From assembly GCF_900103585.1 (NCBI RefSeq), contig NZ_FNHV01000019.1, forward strand, positions 116,590-180,589: DNA of 64,000 bases, given 5' to 3'. Of the stretch, positions 17,781 through 26,176 are shown piece after piece. Both the position numbers and the translations under genes were made by a program. Numbering within the stretch: position 1 is the first letter of the stretch; each line of letters opens with the position of its first letter. The notes beneath the pieces are model-generated. The model was not told where the DNA came from. It did not search any database and saw only the letters and a program-made list of their open reading frames with translations. The DNA comes from Streptomyces sp. cf386. GTDB lineage: Bacteria; Actinomycetota; Actinomycetes; Streptomycetales; Streptomycetaceae.

Positions 17781-18392
17781 GTGGGCATGAAGGACCGGCT
17801 GCGGGCCTACCGCGGCAAGCGTGACTTCGGGCGGACGCGGGAGCCGGAGGGAAGTGCGGCTGTCTCCGGGCGGGAGCCGCGGTTCGTGGTGCAGATCCAT
17901 GACGCCCGCACCCTGCACTTCGACTTCCGGTTGCAGGTGGACGACGTACTGAAGTCCTGGTCGGTGCCGAAGGGACCCTCGTACGATCCCCACGACAAGC
18001 GGCTGGCGATGCCCACCGAGGACCATCCGCTGGAGTACGAGGAGTTCGAGGGCGTGATCGCGCAGGGTGAGTACGGGGGCGGCACGGTGATCGTCTGGGA
18101 CAACGGCACGTACGAGCCGCTGAGCCATGACCGCAGAGGGCGGCCGGTCGACTTCGGCGAGTCGATCGAGCGGGGTCATGCCACGTTCCGGCTGAGGGGG
18201 TCGAAGCTGCACGGGGAGTACGCGCTCACGCGGTTCCGCGACGGCCTCGACGGTGAGCGTGAGGCATGGCTGCTGGTGAAGGCCGGCAAGGCACGAGCGG
18301 GCGGGCACGGCACCCCCGATCCGCGCCGGGCCCGCTCGGTGCGGACGGGTCGTACGCTCGCCCAGGTCGCGGCGGACGGCGACGAGGAGTGA
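17781..18392 (+). CDS. Stand-alone LigD-type 3'-phosphoesterase
   Basis: 203 residues that match the phosphoesterase module of bacterial LigD. FVVQIHDARTLHFDFRL holds the metal/catalytic cluster (H40, D41, H46, D48, R50). HPLEYEEFEG and GEYGGGTVIVWDNGTYEP are the other module signatures. It trims 3' ends (ribonucleotide or phosphate) before non-homologous end joining. Neither polymerase nor ligase modules are attached; a separate LigD-type ligase lies at 48156. GTG 17781 follows AAGGAG by six bases. Confidence 0.9.
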   Translation: MGMKDRLRAYRGKRDFGRTREPEGSAAVSGREPRFVVQIHDARTLHFDFRLQVDDVLKSWSVPKGPSYDPHDKRLAMPTEDHPLEYEEFEGVIAQGEYGGGTVIVWDNGTYEPLSHDRRGRPVDFGESIERGHATFRLRGSKLHGEYALTRFRDGLDGEREAWLLVKAGKARAGGHGTPDPRRARSVRTGRTLAQVAADGDEE

Positions 18393-18516
18393 ACCGCGCC
18401 GTACCGGCGTCCTGCGGTCCCCCGATTTCGGCGGATGTTGTGGTTCCGCCCTCAACTACCCTTCCCTGCCTCTATGTTCACGGCGACATCACTCTCGCCA
18501 CTGGAGGCACCTCGTC

Positions 18517-18951
18517 ATGCGCTCCACGCTCCGCATCGCCGTCACCGGCGCCGTGGCCGCCGCCACCGTCCTCGTCGCCGGGCCCGCCCAGGCGACTCCG
18601 CCCGGGCCGGGTGTCAGCGGCCGGATCATCAGTCAGAAGACCGTCGGCGACACCGACTACATCCTCCGGGAGATCACCATCCCGCCGGGTCAGGCCACCG
18701 GCTGGCACTACCACGACGGGTCGCTGTACGCCTTCACGCAGCAGGGCACGCTGAGCCACTACAACTCCACCTGCGCCTCCGACGGCATCTACCCGAAGGG
18801 CAGCTTCATCCAGGAACCGGCCGGGCCGGGCAACGTGCACATAGGGCGCAACGAAGGCGACACCCCGGTCGTCCTCGACGTGCTCTACGTGCTGCCGCAC
18901 GGCGCGTCGTTCTCCCAGGACGCGCCCAACCCGGGCTGCCCGTTCGAGTGA
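18517..18951 (+). CDS. Secreted cupin-domain protein
   Basis: 144 residues: Sec signal 1-27 (IAVTGAVAAATVLVAGPAQA) then a single cupin barrel. GWHYHDGSLYAFTQQG carries two His for the metal site and NVHIGRNEG the third. Small secreted cupins of this kind are common in Streptomyces, function unknown. Its 124-base upstream gap holds no obvious operator. Confidence 0.82.
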   Translation: MRSTLRIAVTGAVAAATVLVAGPAQATPPGPGVSGRIISQKTVGDTDYILREITIPPGQATGWHYHDGSLYAFTQQGTLSHYNSTCASDGIYPKGSFIQEPAGPGNVHIGRNEGDTPVVLDVLYVLPHGASFSQDAPNPGCPFE

Positions 18952-18957
18952 TCACGT

Positions 18958-21300
18958 CTACGGCAGCGACTGCTCGGCCCAGATCGTCTTGCCGCTGTCG
19001 GTCTGCCGACTGCCCCAGCGCTGGGTGAGCTGGGCGACCAGCAGCAGTCCGCGCCCGCCCTCGTCGTAGGCGTGGGCCCGGCGCAGGTGGGGGGAGGTGG
19101 AACTGCCGTCGGAGACCTCGCAGATGAGGGTGCGGTCACGGATCAGGCGGAGCTGGATGGGCGGGGCGCCGTACCGGATGGCGTTGGTGACGAGTTCACT
19201 GACGACGAGTTCGGTGACGAAGGCCGCCTCGTCCAGCCCCCACGCGGTCAGTTGGTCCGTGGCCGCCTGCCGGGTGGCCGCCACGTGTTCGGGATCCGGT
19301 GTGACGTCCCAGGTGGCGATGCGGTCCGTGCCCAGGGCCCGGGTGCGGGCCAGCAGCAGAGCCACGTCGTCGCTGGGGTCCTCCGGCAGCACGGCCTTCA
19401 GCACGCTGTCGCACAGCGCGTCGAGGCTCTCGGCGGGTGCGGTCAGCGCACGGCACAGCTCGGCGGTGGAGTGGTCGATGTCGCGGTCACGGTCCTCGAT
19501 GAGGCCGTCCGTGTACAGGGCGACCAGGGACCCCTCCGGCAGCTCCACCTCCATCGCCTCGAAGGGCAGCCCGCCGACGCCGAGCGGGGGCCCGGCGTTC
19601 ATCTCGAGCACCTGTGTGGTGCCGTCGGACAGGACGAGGACCGGCGGCGGATGGCCCGCGGCGGCCAGGGCGAGACGGCGCGTGACGGGGTCGTAGACGG
19701 AGTAGAGACAGGTGGCGCCGAGCTCGGCGACCTCGTCGGTGTCGTCCCCTGCGAGGTGGGTGACCAGGTCGTCGAGGTGGGTGAGGAGTTCGTCGGGCGG
19801 CAGATCCACGTCGGCGAGGGTGCGCACCGCCGTGCAGAGGCGGCCCATGGTGGCCGACGACGGGATGCCGTGTCCGACGACGTCGCCGACGACGAGGGCG
19901 ACCCGGCTGCCGGAGAGCGGGATCACGTCGAACCAGTCGCCGCCGATGCCGGCCTGCGAACCGGAGGGCCGATAGCGGTGGGCCACCTCGACGGCCGCCT
20001 GTCCGGGCAGTCCCCGGGGCAGCAGGTTGTGCTGCAGGGACAGTGCGGTGGAGCGTTCGCGGGCGAAGCGGCGGGCGTTGTCGACGCAGACGGCGGCGCG
20101 GCTTGCGAGTTCCTCGGCGAACACGGCGTCGTCCTCGCCGTAGTCGTCCGACTGTCTGATGCGTACGACCACCGCGACGCCGAGCGTGGTGCCGCGGGCC
20201 CGCAGCGGCACCGCCATCATCGAGTGGGCGCCCACCCGGTGGCCCCGGCCGGCGGGGGCCCGGGCGTTGCGTTCCGAGATCCACCGCATGAACGCCGGCT
20301 CGCCCGCCTGGCTCTGGATCACCCGGCTCTCCAGGATCGCCCGGGCCGGCGGTGAGAACGGCGGGTAGTAGTCCACCTCACCGAGGTGTACGGCCGCTTC
20401 CGGGGTGCCCTCGGTGCCGGAGCCGTGGGCGACGCGGCGCAGGGCGATGTCCGTGCCGGCCAGCGCGGGCGGCTCCTCGGCGCCCAGCACCCAGTCGAAC
20501 AGGTCCACGCTGGCGAAGTCGGCGAACCGGGGCACCACGACCCCGACCAGTTCCTCGGCGGTGCGCACCACGTCCAGGGTGGTGCCGATGGCGGCCGCCG
20601 CCTCGTTCAGCAGGGCCAGCCGCTGTCGCGCCCAGTACTGGTCGGAGCTGTCGAACGCGGCCAGTGCCGTTCCCATGACGGCGCCGGAAGGGTCCCGCAC
20701 CGGCCACATCTGGATGCTCCAGGCATGCTCCCGGTTCAGGGCCGGCGCTCCGGTGAAGCTCTCGTAGCGGACCGGCCGGCCCGTCTCGGCGACGTGGCGC
20801 AGATGCCAGTGGAAGCCGCGGCTGTGCTTGGCGTCCTCCACGGTCTCCGGGAAGTGCCGGCCGATCAGGATGTCCTCGGGCACGCCCATCACCTGGCAGG
20901 CGACGTCGTTGAGCCGCAGATAGCGCTGCTGGGTGTCGAAGACCGACATGGACATCGACGCCTGCTGGAAGGCTCGCTCGGCCAGGGTCGGCCCGGGCCC
21001 GTCCGGAGGTTCGCCGGTGATCACGAAGCCGTCGGGTGCGCCGTCCTCGCCCAGCACGGCGTGGGCCCGCAGGACGAGGGGCACCTCCGAGCCGTCGTGG
21101 TGGCGCAGGACGACGGTGCCGGTCAGCGCGGTCACGGCCGCTGGTGGCGGTTCCTCGGCGAGCAGGTCCCGCGCGGGCCGTCCCACGACCTCCTCGGCGG
21201 TGCGGCCGGTCAGCCGCCGGGCACCCTCGCTCCACCCCTTGACCACACCCTGGGCATCGAGGATCGCCGCAGCGGAGACGCGCTCCATGTCGTCCAGCAT
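18958..21300 (-). CDS. PAS/GAF/SpoIIE phosphatase with C-terminal anti-sigma-like ATPase
   Basis: 780 residues. Order: PAS (about 1-95, ILDAQGVVKGWSEGARRLTG), second PAS (105-225, FDTQQRYLRLND), GAF (235-420, AVPLRARGTTLGVAVV), PP2C/SpoIIE phosphatase (440-630, GGDWFDVIPLSGSRVALVVGDVVGHG with metal Asp), then HATPase_c (655-780, ELVVSELVTNAIRYG and DEGGRGLLLV). The fusion of a phosphatase and an RsbW-like kinase fold in one chain suggests both arms of a partner-switching circuit controlling sigma factors or antagonists. ATG 21300 has AGGA five bases upstream. No STAS partner is adjacent. Confidence 0.92.
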   Translation of the reverse strand: MLDDMERVSAAAILDAQGVVKGWSEGARRLTGRTAEEVVGRPARDLLAEEPPPAAVTALTGTVVLRHHDGSEVPLVLRAHAVLGEDGAPDGFVITGEPPDGPGPTLAERAFQQASMSMSVFDTQQRYLRLNDVACQVMGVPEDILIGRHFPETVEDAKHSRGFHWHLRHVAETGRPVRYESFTGAPALNREHAWSIQMWPVRDPSGAVMGTALAAFDSSDQYWARQRLALLNEAAAAIGTTLDVVRTAEELVGVVVPRFADFASVDLFDWVLGAEEPPALAGTDIALRRVAHGSGTEGTPEAAVHLGEVDYYPPFSPPARAILESRVIQSQAGEPAFMRWISERNARAPAGRGHRVGAHSMMAVPLRARGTTLGVAVVVRIRQSDDYGEDDAVFAEELASRAAVCVDNARRFARERSTALSLQHNLLPRGLPGQAAVEVAHRYRPSGSQAGIGGDWFDVIPLSGSRVALVVGDVVGHGIPSSATMGRLCTAVRTLADVDLPPDELLTHLDDLVTHLAGDDTDEVAELGATCLYSVYDPVTRRLALAAAGHPPPVLVLSDGTTQVLEMNAGPPLGVGGLPFEAMEVELPEGSLVALYTDGLIEDRDRDIDHSTAELCRALTAPAESLDALCDSVLKAVLPEDPSDDVALLLARTRALGTDRIATWDVTPDPEHVAATRQAATDQLTAWGLDEAAFVTELVVSELVTNAIRYGAPPIQLRLIRDRTLICEVSDGSSTSPHLRRAHAYDEGGRGLLLVAQLTQRWGSRQTDSGKTIWAEQSLP

Positions 21301-21397
21301 GAGTCCTGCGCCGCACCACATCAACCGCGACGCCCGGGTGGTTACACCCGTGGCACCGCGGCGCTCGGAGCTGCCGCCGCCCCGCGTGACCGTCCGC

Positions 21398-21856
21398 TCA
21401 CTTGCGCAGCGCGGCGAGGGCCCGGTCGGCGTGGGTGTTCATGCGCAGTTCGCTGCGGACGACCTCCAGGACCGTGCGGTCCTGCCCTATGACGAAGGTG
21501 ACCCGTTTGGTGGGCGCCAGGGAGAAGCCGCGGGCCACGCCGAACCGCTCACGGACCGCCCCGTCGGCGTCGGACAGCAGGGTCATGCCGAGGGTGTGCC
21601 GGTCGGCGAACTCCTGCTGGCGTTCGACCGCGTCACCGCTGATGCCCACGGGACGGGCGCCGACGGCGGCGAACTCGGCGGCGAGATCCCGGAAGTGGCA
21701 GGCCTCCGCGGTGCAGCCCGGGGTGAGGGCGGCGGGGTAGAAGAAGAGGACCACCGGTCCCTCGGCGAGCAGCTCGGTGAGGCTGCGGCTGGTGCCGGTC
21801 TCGTCCGGCAGCGCGAAGTCCTCGACCTTGTCGCCGACCTTCAGCTGTGCGCTCAT
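21398..21856 (-). CDS. Peroxiredoxin (Bcp/AhpE-like)
   Basis: 152 residues with the thioredoxin fold and peroxidatic motif PAALTPGCTAEACHFRDL: Cys in PGCT, plus a second Cys four residues later as in 2-Cys Bcp types. ITGE-equivalent and FVIGQDRTVLEV are normal. It reduces peroxides in the cytoplasm. Its ATG overlaps the stop of the DoxX-like gene (ATGA), so the two form a redox operon. Confidence 0.9.
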   Translation of the reverse strand: MSAQLKVGDKVEDFALPDETGTSRSLTELLAEGPVVLFFYPAALTPGCTAEACHFRDLAAEFAAVGARPVGISGDAVERQQEFADRHTLGMTLLSDADGAVRERFGVARGFSLAPTKRVTFVIGQDRTVLEVVRSELRMNTHADRALAALRK

Positions 21857-22233
21857 GCCCGGCCCTCCGCGTTCTTCGCGACCCCGCGGGCCCACAGGAC
21901 GAGGGGGATCTGCAGCGGCAGCCGGCCGAAGGCGGCGGCCTTCTGCGGCGCGGGGCGGTGCCGCCAGTCGGCGGCCATCTTCACGTTCGCGGGGAACACA
22001 CCGACGAAGAAGGCCGCCGTCGCCAGCGCGGCGGCCTTGCGGGTGCGCGGCAGCGCCAGACCGGCCGCCAGCGCGAGTTCGGCGGCGCCACTGGCGTACG
22101 TCCAGGTGCGGGGCGCGCCCGGCAGGACGCTGGGCACGGTCTCGTCGAAGCGGCGGGGGGCGGCGAAGTGGGCGACGCCGGCGGTGGCCAGCAGGCCGGC
22201 GAGCAGCAGGGGCGAGCGTTGGGACCGGGGCAC
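21853..22233 (-). CDS. DoxX-like small membrane protein
   Basis: 126 residues with four predicted membrane segments: LLLAGLLATAGVAHF, WTYASGAAELALAAGLAL, ALATAAFFVGVFPANV and LPLQIPLVLWA. DoxX/MauE-like layout. The GTG start at 22233 has a perfect AAGGAGG. DoxX-type proteins are associated with thiol/redox homeostasis, in line with the coupled peroxiredoxin downstream. Exact role unknown. Confidence 0.75.
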   Translation of the reverse strand: MPRSQRSPLLLAGLLATAGVAHFAAPRRFDETVPSVLPGAPRTWTYASGAAELALAAGLALPRTRKAAALATAAFFVGVFPANVKMAADWRHRPAPQKAAAFGRLPLQIPLVLWARGVAKNAEGRA

Positions 22234-22306
22234 GGATCCTCCTTGGATGTCCTGCCGCCGGATGCTACCGGAGGGTAGGTCGCCGCCCGTCACCCGCACC
22301 GGCCGG

Positions 22307-23134
22307 TCACCCGCCCTGCTGCGCGCGGCGGTTGTGGGTTCCTGGCGTGTATCCGAAGGAGCGGCGGAAGACGTCGATGAAGGCGCTGGCGGAAGACCAG
22401 CCGCAGCGGTGGGCGACGGTCGTGACGGGCGTGTCCTCGGCGAGCAGACGCAGCGCGTGATACAGGCGCGACTGGGTGCGCCACTGCGGGAAGGTCATCC
22501 CGAACTCGTGACGGAAGAGCCGGCTGAGGGTGCGCTCGCCCGCTCCGGTCGCGGTGCCGAGGGCGGCGAGGGTGCGGGAGTCCGCCGGGTCGGCGTGGAC
22601 CAGCGCGCAGACCGCGGCCAGGCGCGGATCCTTGGGGGTGGGCAGGCGCAGGGGCTGCTGGGGCGAGGCCCGCAACTGGTCGCGCAGGACGGCGAGCAGA
22701 CGGCGGCGCTCGGGGCTGTCGTCGTCGGGGTCGTGGGTGTAGGCGAGGATCAGCTCGCGCAGGAGCGGGCCGACGGCCAGGACGGTGGGGGCGGCCAGCC
22801 CGAGCGAAGCGAGATGGGGGTACCGCCGGACGGAGTCTGGGGGAGGGTTGTCGTCGGCGGGCAGGCCGACCAGGTGCAGGTCGAGGTGGCCGTGGGCGCG
22901 ATGCGCGTGCACGGTGCCCGCGGGGACCCAGATGGCGCGGTTGCCGGGGGCGAACCAGGTGCCGGCGTCGGTGGTGACGGCGAGGACGCCGGAGCCTGCG
23001 TAGACGATCTGGTGGTCGTCGTGCCGGTGCGCGTCGATGCGTTCCCCGGCGGCGAGGACCTGGGCGCGGGTCGGCGCGGTCGGTGTGTGACGAATGCTCG
23101 TGTGGCGGGTGTTCGTGTGGCGGGTGTTCGACAC
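22307..23134 (-). CDS. AraC-family regulator with N-terminal cupin
   Basis: 275 residues. The cupin-like sensor covers 20-120 (HRHDDHQIVYAGSGVLAV, WVPAGTVHAHRAHG). The C-terminal double helix-turn-helix covers 175-270 (TLAALGTATGAGERTLSRLFRHE, TPVTTVAHRCGWSSASAFIDVFRRSFGYTP). GTG 23134 is chosen because it precedes the domain and the divergent gene starts 55 bases away. The N-terminal 15 residues are encoded by 15-base tandem repeats. Likely controls the divergent MFS gene. Confidence 0.85.
   Translation of the reverse strand: MSNTRHTNTRHTSIRHTPTAPTRAQVLAAGERIDAHRHDDHQIVYAGSGVLAVTTDAGTWFAPGNRAIWVPAGTVHAHRAHGHLDLHLVGLPADDNPPPDSVRRYPHLASLGLAAPTVLAVGPLLRELILAYTHDPDDDSPERRRLLAVLRDQLRASPQQPLRLPTPKDPRLAAVCALVHADPADSRTLAALGTATGAGERTLSRLFRHEFGMTFPQWRTQSRLYHALRLLAEDTPVTTVAHRCGWSSASAFIDVFRRSFGYTPGTHNRRAQQGG
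23085..23129. repeat. Three tandem 15-base repeats at regulator N-terminus
   Basis: Units GTGTGACGAATGCTC (23085-23099), GTGTGGCGGGTGTTC (23100-23114) and GTGTGGCGGGTGTTC (23115-23129); the last two are identical. They encode NTRHT-NTRHT-SIRHT in the AraC-type protein and sit immediately beside the divergent promoter region. Confidence 0.85.
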
Positions 23135-23188
23135 AGTTAGGCAGGATATCGAAAGCGGGCCGGCCCCGGGGCGCGCGACGATCGCAGC

Positions 23189-24388
23189 GTGTCCACGAAA
23201 CGCAACCGCGCCATCACCCTGCTGTCCCTGGGCCACGCCTGTGTCGACGTGTACCAGGGTGCCGTGGCGGCCCTCGTCCCGTATTTCGTTTCCGAGCGCG
23301 CCTACGGCTATGCCGCCGCCTCGGGTGTCGTGCTGGCCGCGTCGTTGTTGTCGTCGGTGGTGCAGCCGCTGTTCGGGGCGCTCACCGACCGGTGGGCGAT
23401 GCCGTGGCTGCTGCCGCTCAGCGCGCTGACGGGCGGTGCCGGGGTCGCACTGAGCGGGGTCATGGGTTCCTACGCGCTCACGCTCGCGGTGGTGGCCGTG
23501 TCGGGGATCGGCGTCGCCTCGTATCACCCAGAGGCCGCCCGCGCGGCCCGCGCCGCCGCGCACGGCAGCCATACGGCGATGGGCTGGTTCTCCCTCGGCG
23601 GCAACGTCGGCTTCGCCCTCGCGCCACTGCTGGTCGCGTCGGTGGTCGCCACCGGCGGCCTGGGCGCCTCTCCCCTACTGATCGTCCCGGCCGTCGTGGG
23701 GGCGGCCCTGTGCGTGGCGGCCGTGCGCTCGGCCGCGCGCCGGGGCGGGGCCGCCGACCTGGGCGAGGTCGCCGGCGCCGACGACTGGAGGTCGTTCCTG
23801 CGGCTGTCCGGCGCCGTCGCGTGCCGGTCGATCGTGTTCGTCGGGCTGAGCGCGTTCGTCTCGCTGTACGTCCGCCAGCGGACCGGCAGCGGGGTCGTGG
23901 CCGGCACGGTCGCGCTGTGCGTGCTGTACGTCGGCGGCGCGGTGGGCACGGTGGCCGGGGGACGGCTCGCCGACCGGTACGGGCGGCTGGCGGTCGTACG
24001 CCAGGCGTATGTCATGACGGTGCTCGCGCTGGCCGGTGTGGTCCTCGTGCCCGGGCCGACGGTGTATCTGTTCGTCGCGCTGACGTCGGCCGGTCTGTAC
24101 GTCCCGTTCTCCCTGCACATCACGCTCGGCCAGGACTATCTGCCCCGGCGCGTGGGGACGGCGAGCGGTGTGACGCTCGGACTGACCGTGAGTGTGGGCG
24201 GTCTCGCCGCCCCGGTGATCGGTGCGCTGGCCGACGCCACGTCCCTGCGGACGGCGCTGCTGCCGCTGATCGCCCTCCCGGTGCTGGGCCGACTGCTGCT
24301 GTGCGGGCTGCGGGAGCCGACGGCGTCCGGACGGGCGGCCCAGGCTCCCGGCACATCGGGTGATCGCCCTCGCGCGGCATCGGCGTGA
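23189..24388 (+). CDS. MFS transporter, fosmidomycin-resistance (Fsr)-like
   Basis: 399 residues, 12 membrane segments. LSLGHACVDVYQGAVAALVPYF and ASYHPEAARAA resemble the Fsr subfamily of drug exporters. A central loop (about 190-215) separates the two six-helix halves. GTG start 55 bases from the divergent AraC gene implies local control. Substrate unknown; an antibiotic or metabolite exporter is likely. A role in siderophore export is possible but not shown. Confidence 0.85.
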   Translation: MSTKRNRAITLLSLGHACVDVYQGAVAALVPYFVSERAYGYAAASGVVLAASLLSSVVQPLFGALTDRWAMPWLLPLSALTGGAGVALSGVMGSYALTLAVVAVSGIGVASYHPEAARAARAAAHGSHTAMGWFSLGGNVGFALAPLLVASVVATGGLGASPLLIVPAVVGAALCVAAVRSAARRGGAADLGEVAGADDWRSFLRLSGAVACRSIVFVGLSAFVSLYVRQRTGSGVVAGTVALCVLYVGGAVGTVAGGRLADRYGRLAVVRQAYVMTVLALAGVVLVPGPTVYLFVALTSAGLYVPFSLHITLGQDYLPRRVGTASGVTLGLTVSVGGLAAPVIGALADATSLRTALLPLIALPVLGRLLLCGLREPTASGRAAQAPGTSGDRPRAASA

Positions 24389-24393
24389 GGCGC

Positions 24394-24463
24394 GCGGGGC
24401 CTGTCCGACACCTCGCCGTCCGCCGCCCGGAGGGCGGGCGCCCTGCGGCTTCATAGGCCCCGC
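24394..24463. terminator. Compound hairpin between convergent MFS and MarR genes
   Basis: Outer arms GCGGGGCCT (24394-24402) and AGGCCCCGC (24455-24463) pair perfectly, and a second GC-rich stem (GCCGCCC/GGGCGGGC) lies inside. It is in the 156-base gap between converging stops and probably terminates both. Confidence 0.6.
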
Positions 24464-24544
24464 AAGGATGTCCGAGTGTGCGACGTGTGCCAGGCATCGC
24501 GGGCGGGCGGACGGGAATGCGTCAGACCAGCCCCAGTGAACCCG

Positions 24545-25075
24545 TCAGGCGGTCCCGGCCGGTGCCGCCTGCTGTGGTTCGCTGTCGTCGTCGATGGCAT
24601 GGGCGAGGAAGTCGTCGACCATGCGGTGGAAGAGCGTGGCCAGCTGACGCAGTTCCTCCGGTGTCCAGTCCTCCAGGGCGAGCTGCATACCTCGGGCGCC
24701 CGCGTCACGGACCCGGACGATGGCCTGTCGGCCGGCCTCGGTGAGCTCGATCCGCTGGGCACGGCGATCCTGCGGGTCGGGGACGCGGGTGACGTACCCG
24801 GACTTCTGCAGCTGCTGCACCGTGCGCGTGACGTGCGAGGCCTCCACACCGAGCCGGTTGGCCAGTTCCCCGGGGCGCAGCGAGTCGGAGTCGGCGACCT
24901 GGCGCAGCAGCGCCACGGCGGCCCGGTCCAGCGGTACACCGGCCAGGGCCATCAGCCGCTCGTGCTGCCGGGCCCGCGTGCTCAAGTAGGTGATGCGGGT
25001 GAGCGCGCGCTCTATATCGACCACTTCGGGGGACGCGGGGGTGTCGGGGAGTTCGGGGAGCGGTGGTGTGGACAT
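24545..25075 (-). CDS. MarR-family regulator
   Basis: 176 residues. Winged helix at 60-125: LRPGELANRLGVEASHVTRTVQQLQKSGYVTRVPDPQDRRAQRIELTEAG, with the conserved DxRxxR wing. ATG 25075 is preferred to GTG 25084. The 39 bases between this gene and the FecCD permease end contain AT-rich sequence with GTTGCGTAAC, a possible autoregulatory site. It may be expressed separately or as the end of the permease operon; target not evident. Confidence 0.87.
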   Translation of the reverse strand: MSTPPLPELPDTPASPEVVDIERALTRITYLSTRARQHERLMALAGVPLDRAAVALLRQVADSDSLRPGELANRLGVEASHVTRTVQQLQKSGYVTRVPDPQDRRAQRIELTEAGRQAIVRVRDAGARGMQLALEDWTPEELRQLATLFHRMVDDFLAHAIDDDSEPQQAAPAGTA

Positions 25076-25114
25076 GGTCACCACTTTACCATCTTGTTGC
25101 GTAACTCAATTAAT

Positions 25115-26176
25115 TCAGACGGCCCCTGCCCGCCGCTCCCGCCGCAGCAGCCAGGCCAGGTACGCACCCCCCGCCACACCGGTCACCACGCCCACGGGCA
25201 GCAGAGCCGAACCGGTCACCCGCTGCGTCGCCAGGTCCGCGGCGGACACCAGGAGCGCTCCCGTCCATGCCGCCGGAAGGACGTTGGGGCCGGCCGCCCT
25301 GGTGACCCGGCGGGCCAGCTGGGGTGCGGCCATGGCCACGAACGGGATCGGGCCTACGGCGGCGACCGCCATGGCCGTGAGCCCTGTTCCGGCGCACAGC
25401 AGTGCCAGGCGGCTCCGCTCGGGCGGGACACCGAGCGCGGCGGCCGAGTCGTCTCCCATTTCGAGCACGGTCAGGCGCCTGGCGTACCCGAGGACGAACG
25501 GGACCAGCACCACGAGGCCGAGCGCGGCGATGCGGACGTCGCCCCAGTCGCGGGCGTTGAGCGACCCGATCATCCAGCTCGCCGCCTGGGCCGCCTTGCC
25601 GAGGTCGGCGCGTACGTACAGGAAGCTGGTGGCCGAGCCGAGCACCGCGGAGGCACCGATGCCGACGAGGACGAGCCGGTAGCCGTGCACGCCCTGCCGC
25701 CAGGCCAGCAGGTACACCCCTGCGGCGGTGGCGAAGCCGCCGCACACCGCCCCGATCGCGGTCTGGGCGTCCCCCGCGTCGAAGAGGATGATCGCGACGA
25801 GGGCGCCCGCACTGGCGCCGTTGCCGAAGCCGGTGATGTCGGGGCTGCCGAGCGGGTTGCGGGTCAGGGACTGGAACACCGCGCCCGCCATGCCCAGTCC
25901 GAAGCCGGCCAGGACGGCCACGAGGGCCCGGGGCAGCCGCAGGTCGAGCACGACGAACTCGGCGCCGGGCGGGCCGTTCCCGGCGAGGGTGCGCACGACT
26001 TCCGGCGGGGACAGTTCGTAGGTTCCGGTGCCGATGGCGAGCACCATGGCGCATGCGGCCAGTGCGGCGATCACGGTGCAGACCAGCACCGTGCGTGGGT
26101 CGTAGCGCAGGGACCAGCGGCCGGTGCGCAGCAGGCCGTGTCGCAGTGCCGGTCCCGTGCTCCGGGTGAGCGTCAC
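25115..26176 (-). CDS. Ferric-siderophore ABC permease (FepG-like)
   Basis: 353 residues of the FecCD family with about nine or ten membrane segments. LDLRLPRALVAVLAGFGLGMAGAVFQSLTRNPLGSPDI is the family signature near the N-terminus, and the coupling-helix region lies around GVPPERSRLALL. GTG 26176 overlaps the stop of the preceding permease (GTGA). The pair forms the membrane channel for ferri-siderophore uptake. Confidence 0.92.
   Translation of the reverse strand: MTLTRSTGPALRHGLLRTGRWSLRYDPRTVLVCTVIAALAACAMVLAIGTGTYELSPPEVVRTLAGNGPPGAEFVVLDLRLPRALVAVLAGFGLGMAGAVFQSLTRNPLGSPDITGFGNGASAGALVAIILFDAGDAQTAIGAVCGGFATAAGVYLLAWRQGVHGYRLVLVGIGASAVLGSATSFLYVRADLGKAAQAASWMIGSLNARDWGDVRIAALGLVVLVPFVLGYARRLTVLEMGDDSAAALGVPPERSRLALLCAGTGLTAMAVAAVGPIPFVAMAAPQLARRVTRAAGPNVLPAAWTGALLVSAADLATQRVTGSALLPVGVVTGVAGGAYLAWLLRRERRAGAV

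Noticed and set aside
25076..25114. MarR operator GTTGCGTAAC near 25090
   Set aside because: Only three outer pairs are symmetric; mentioned with the MarR gene but not called.
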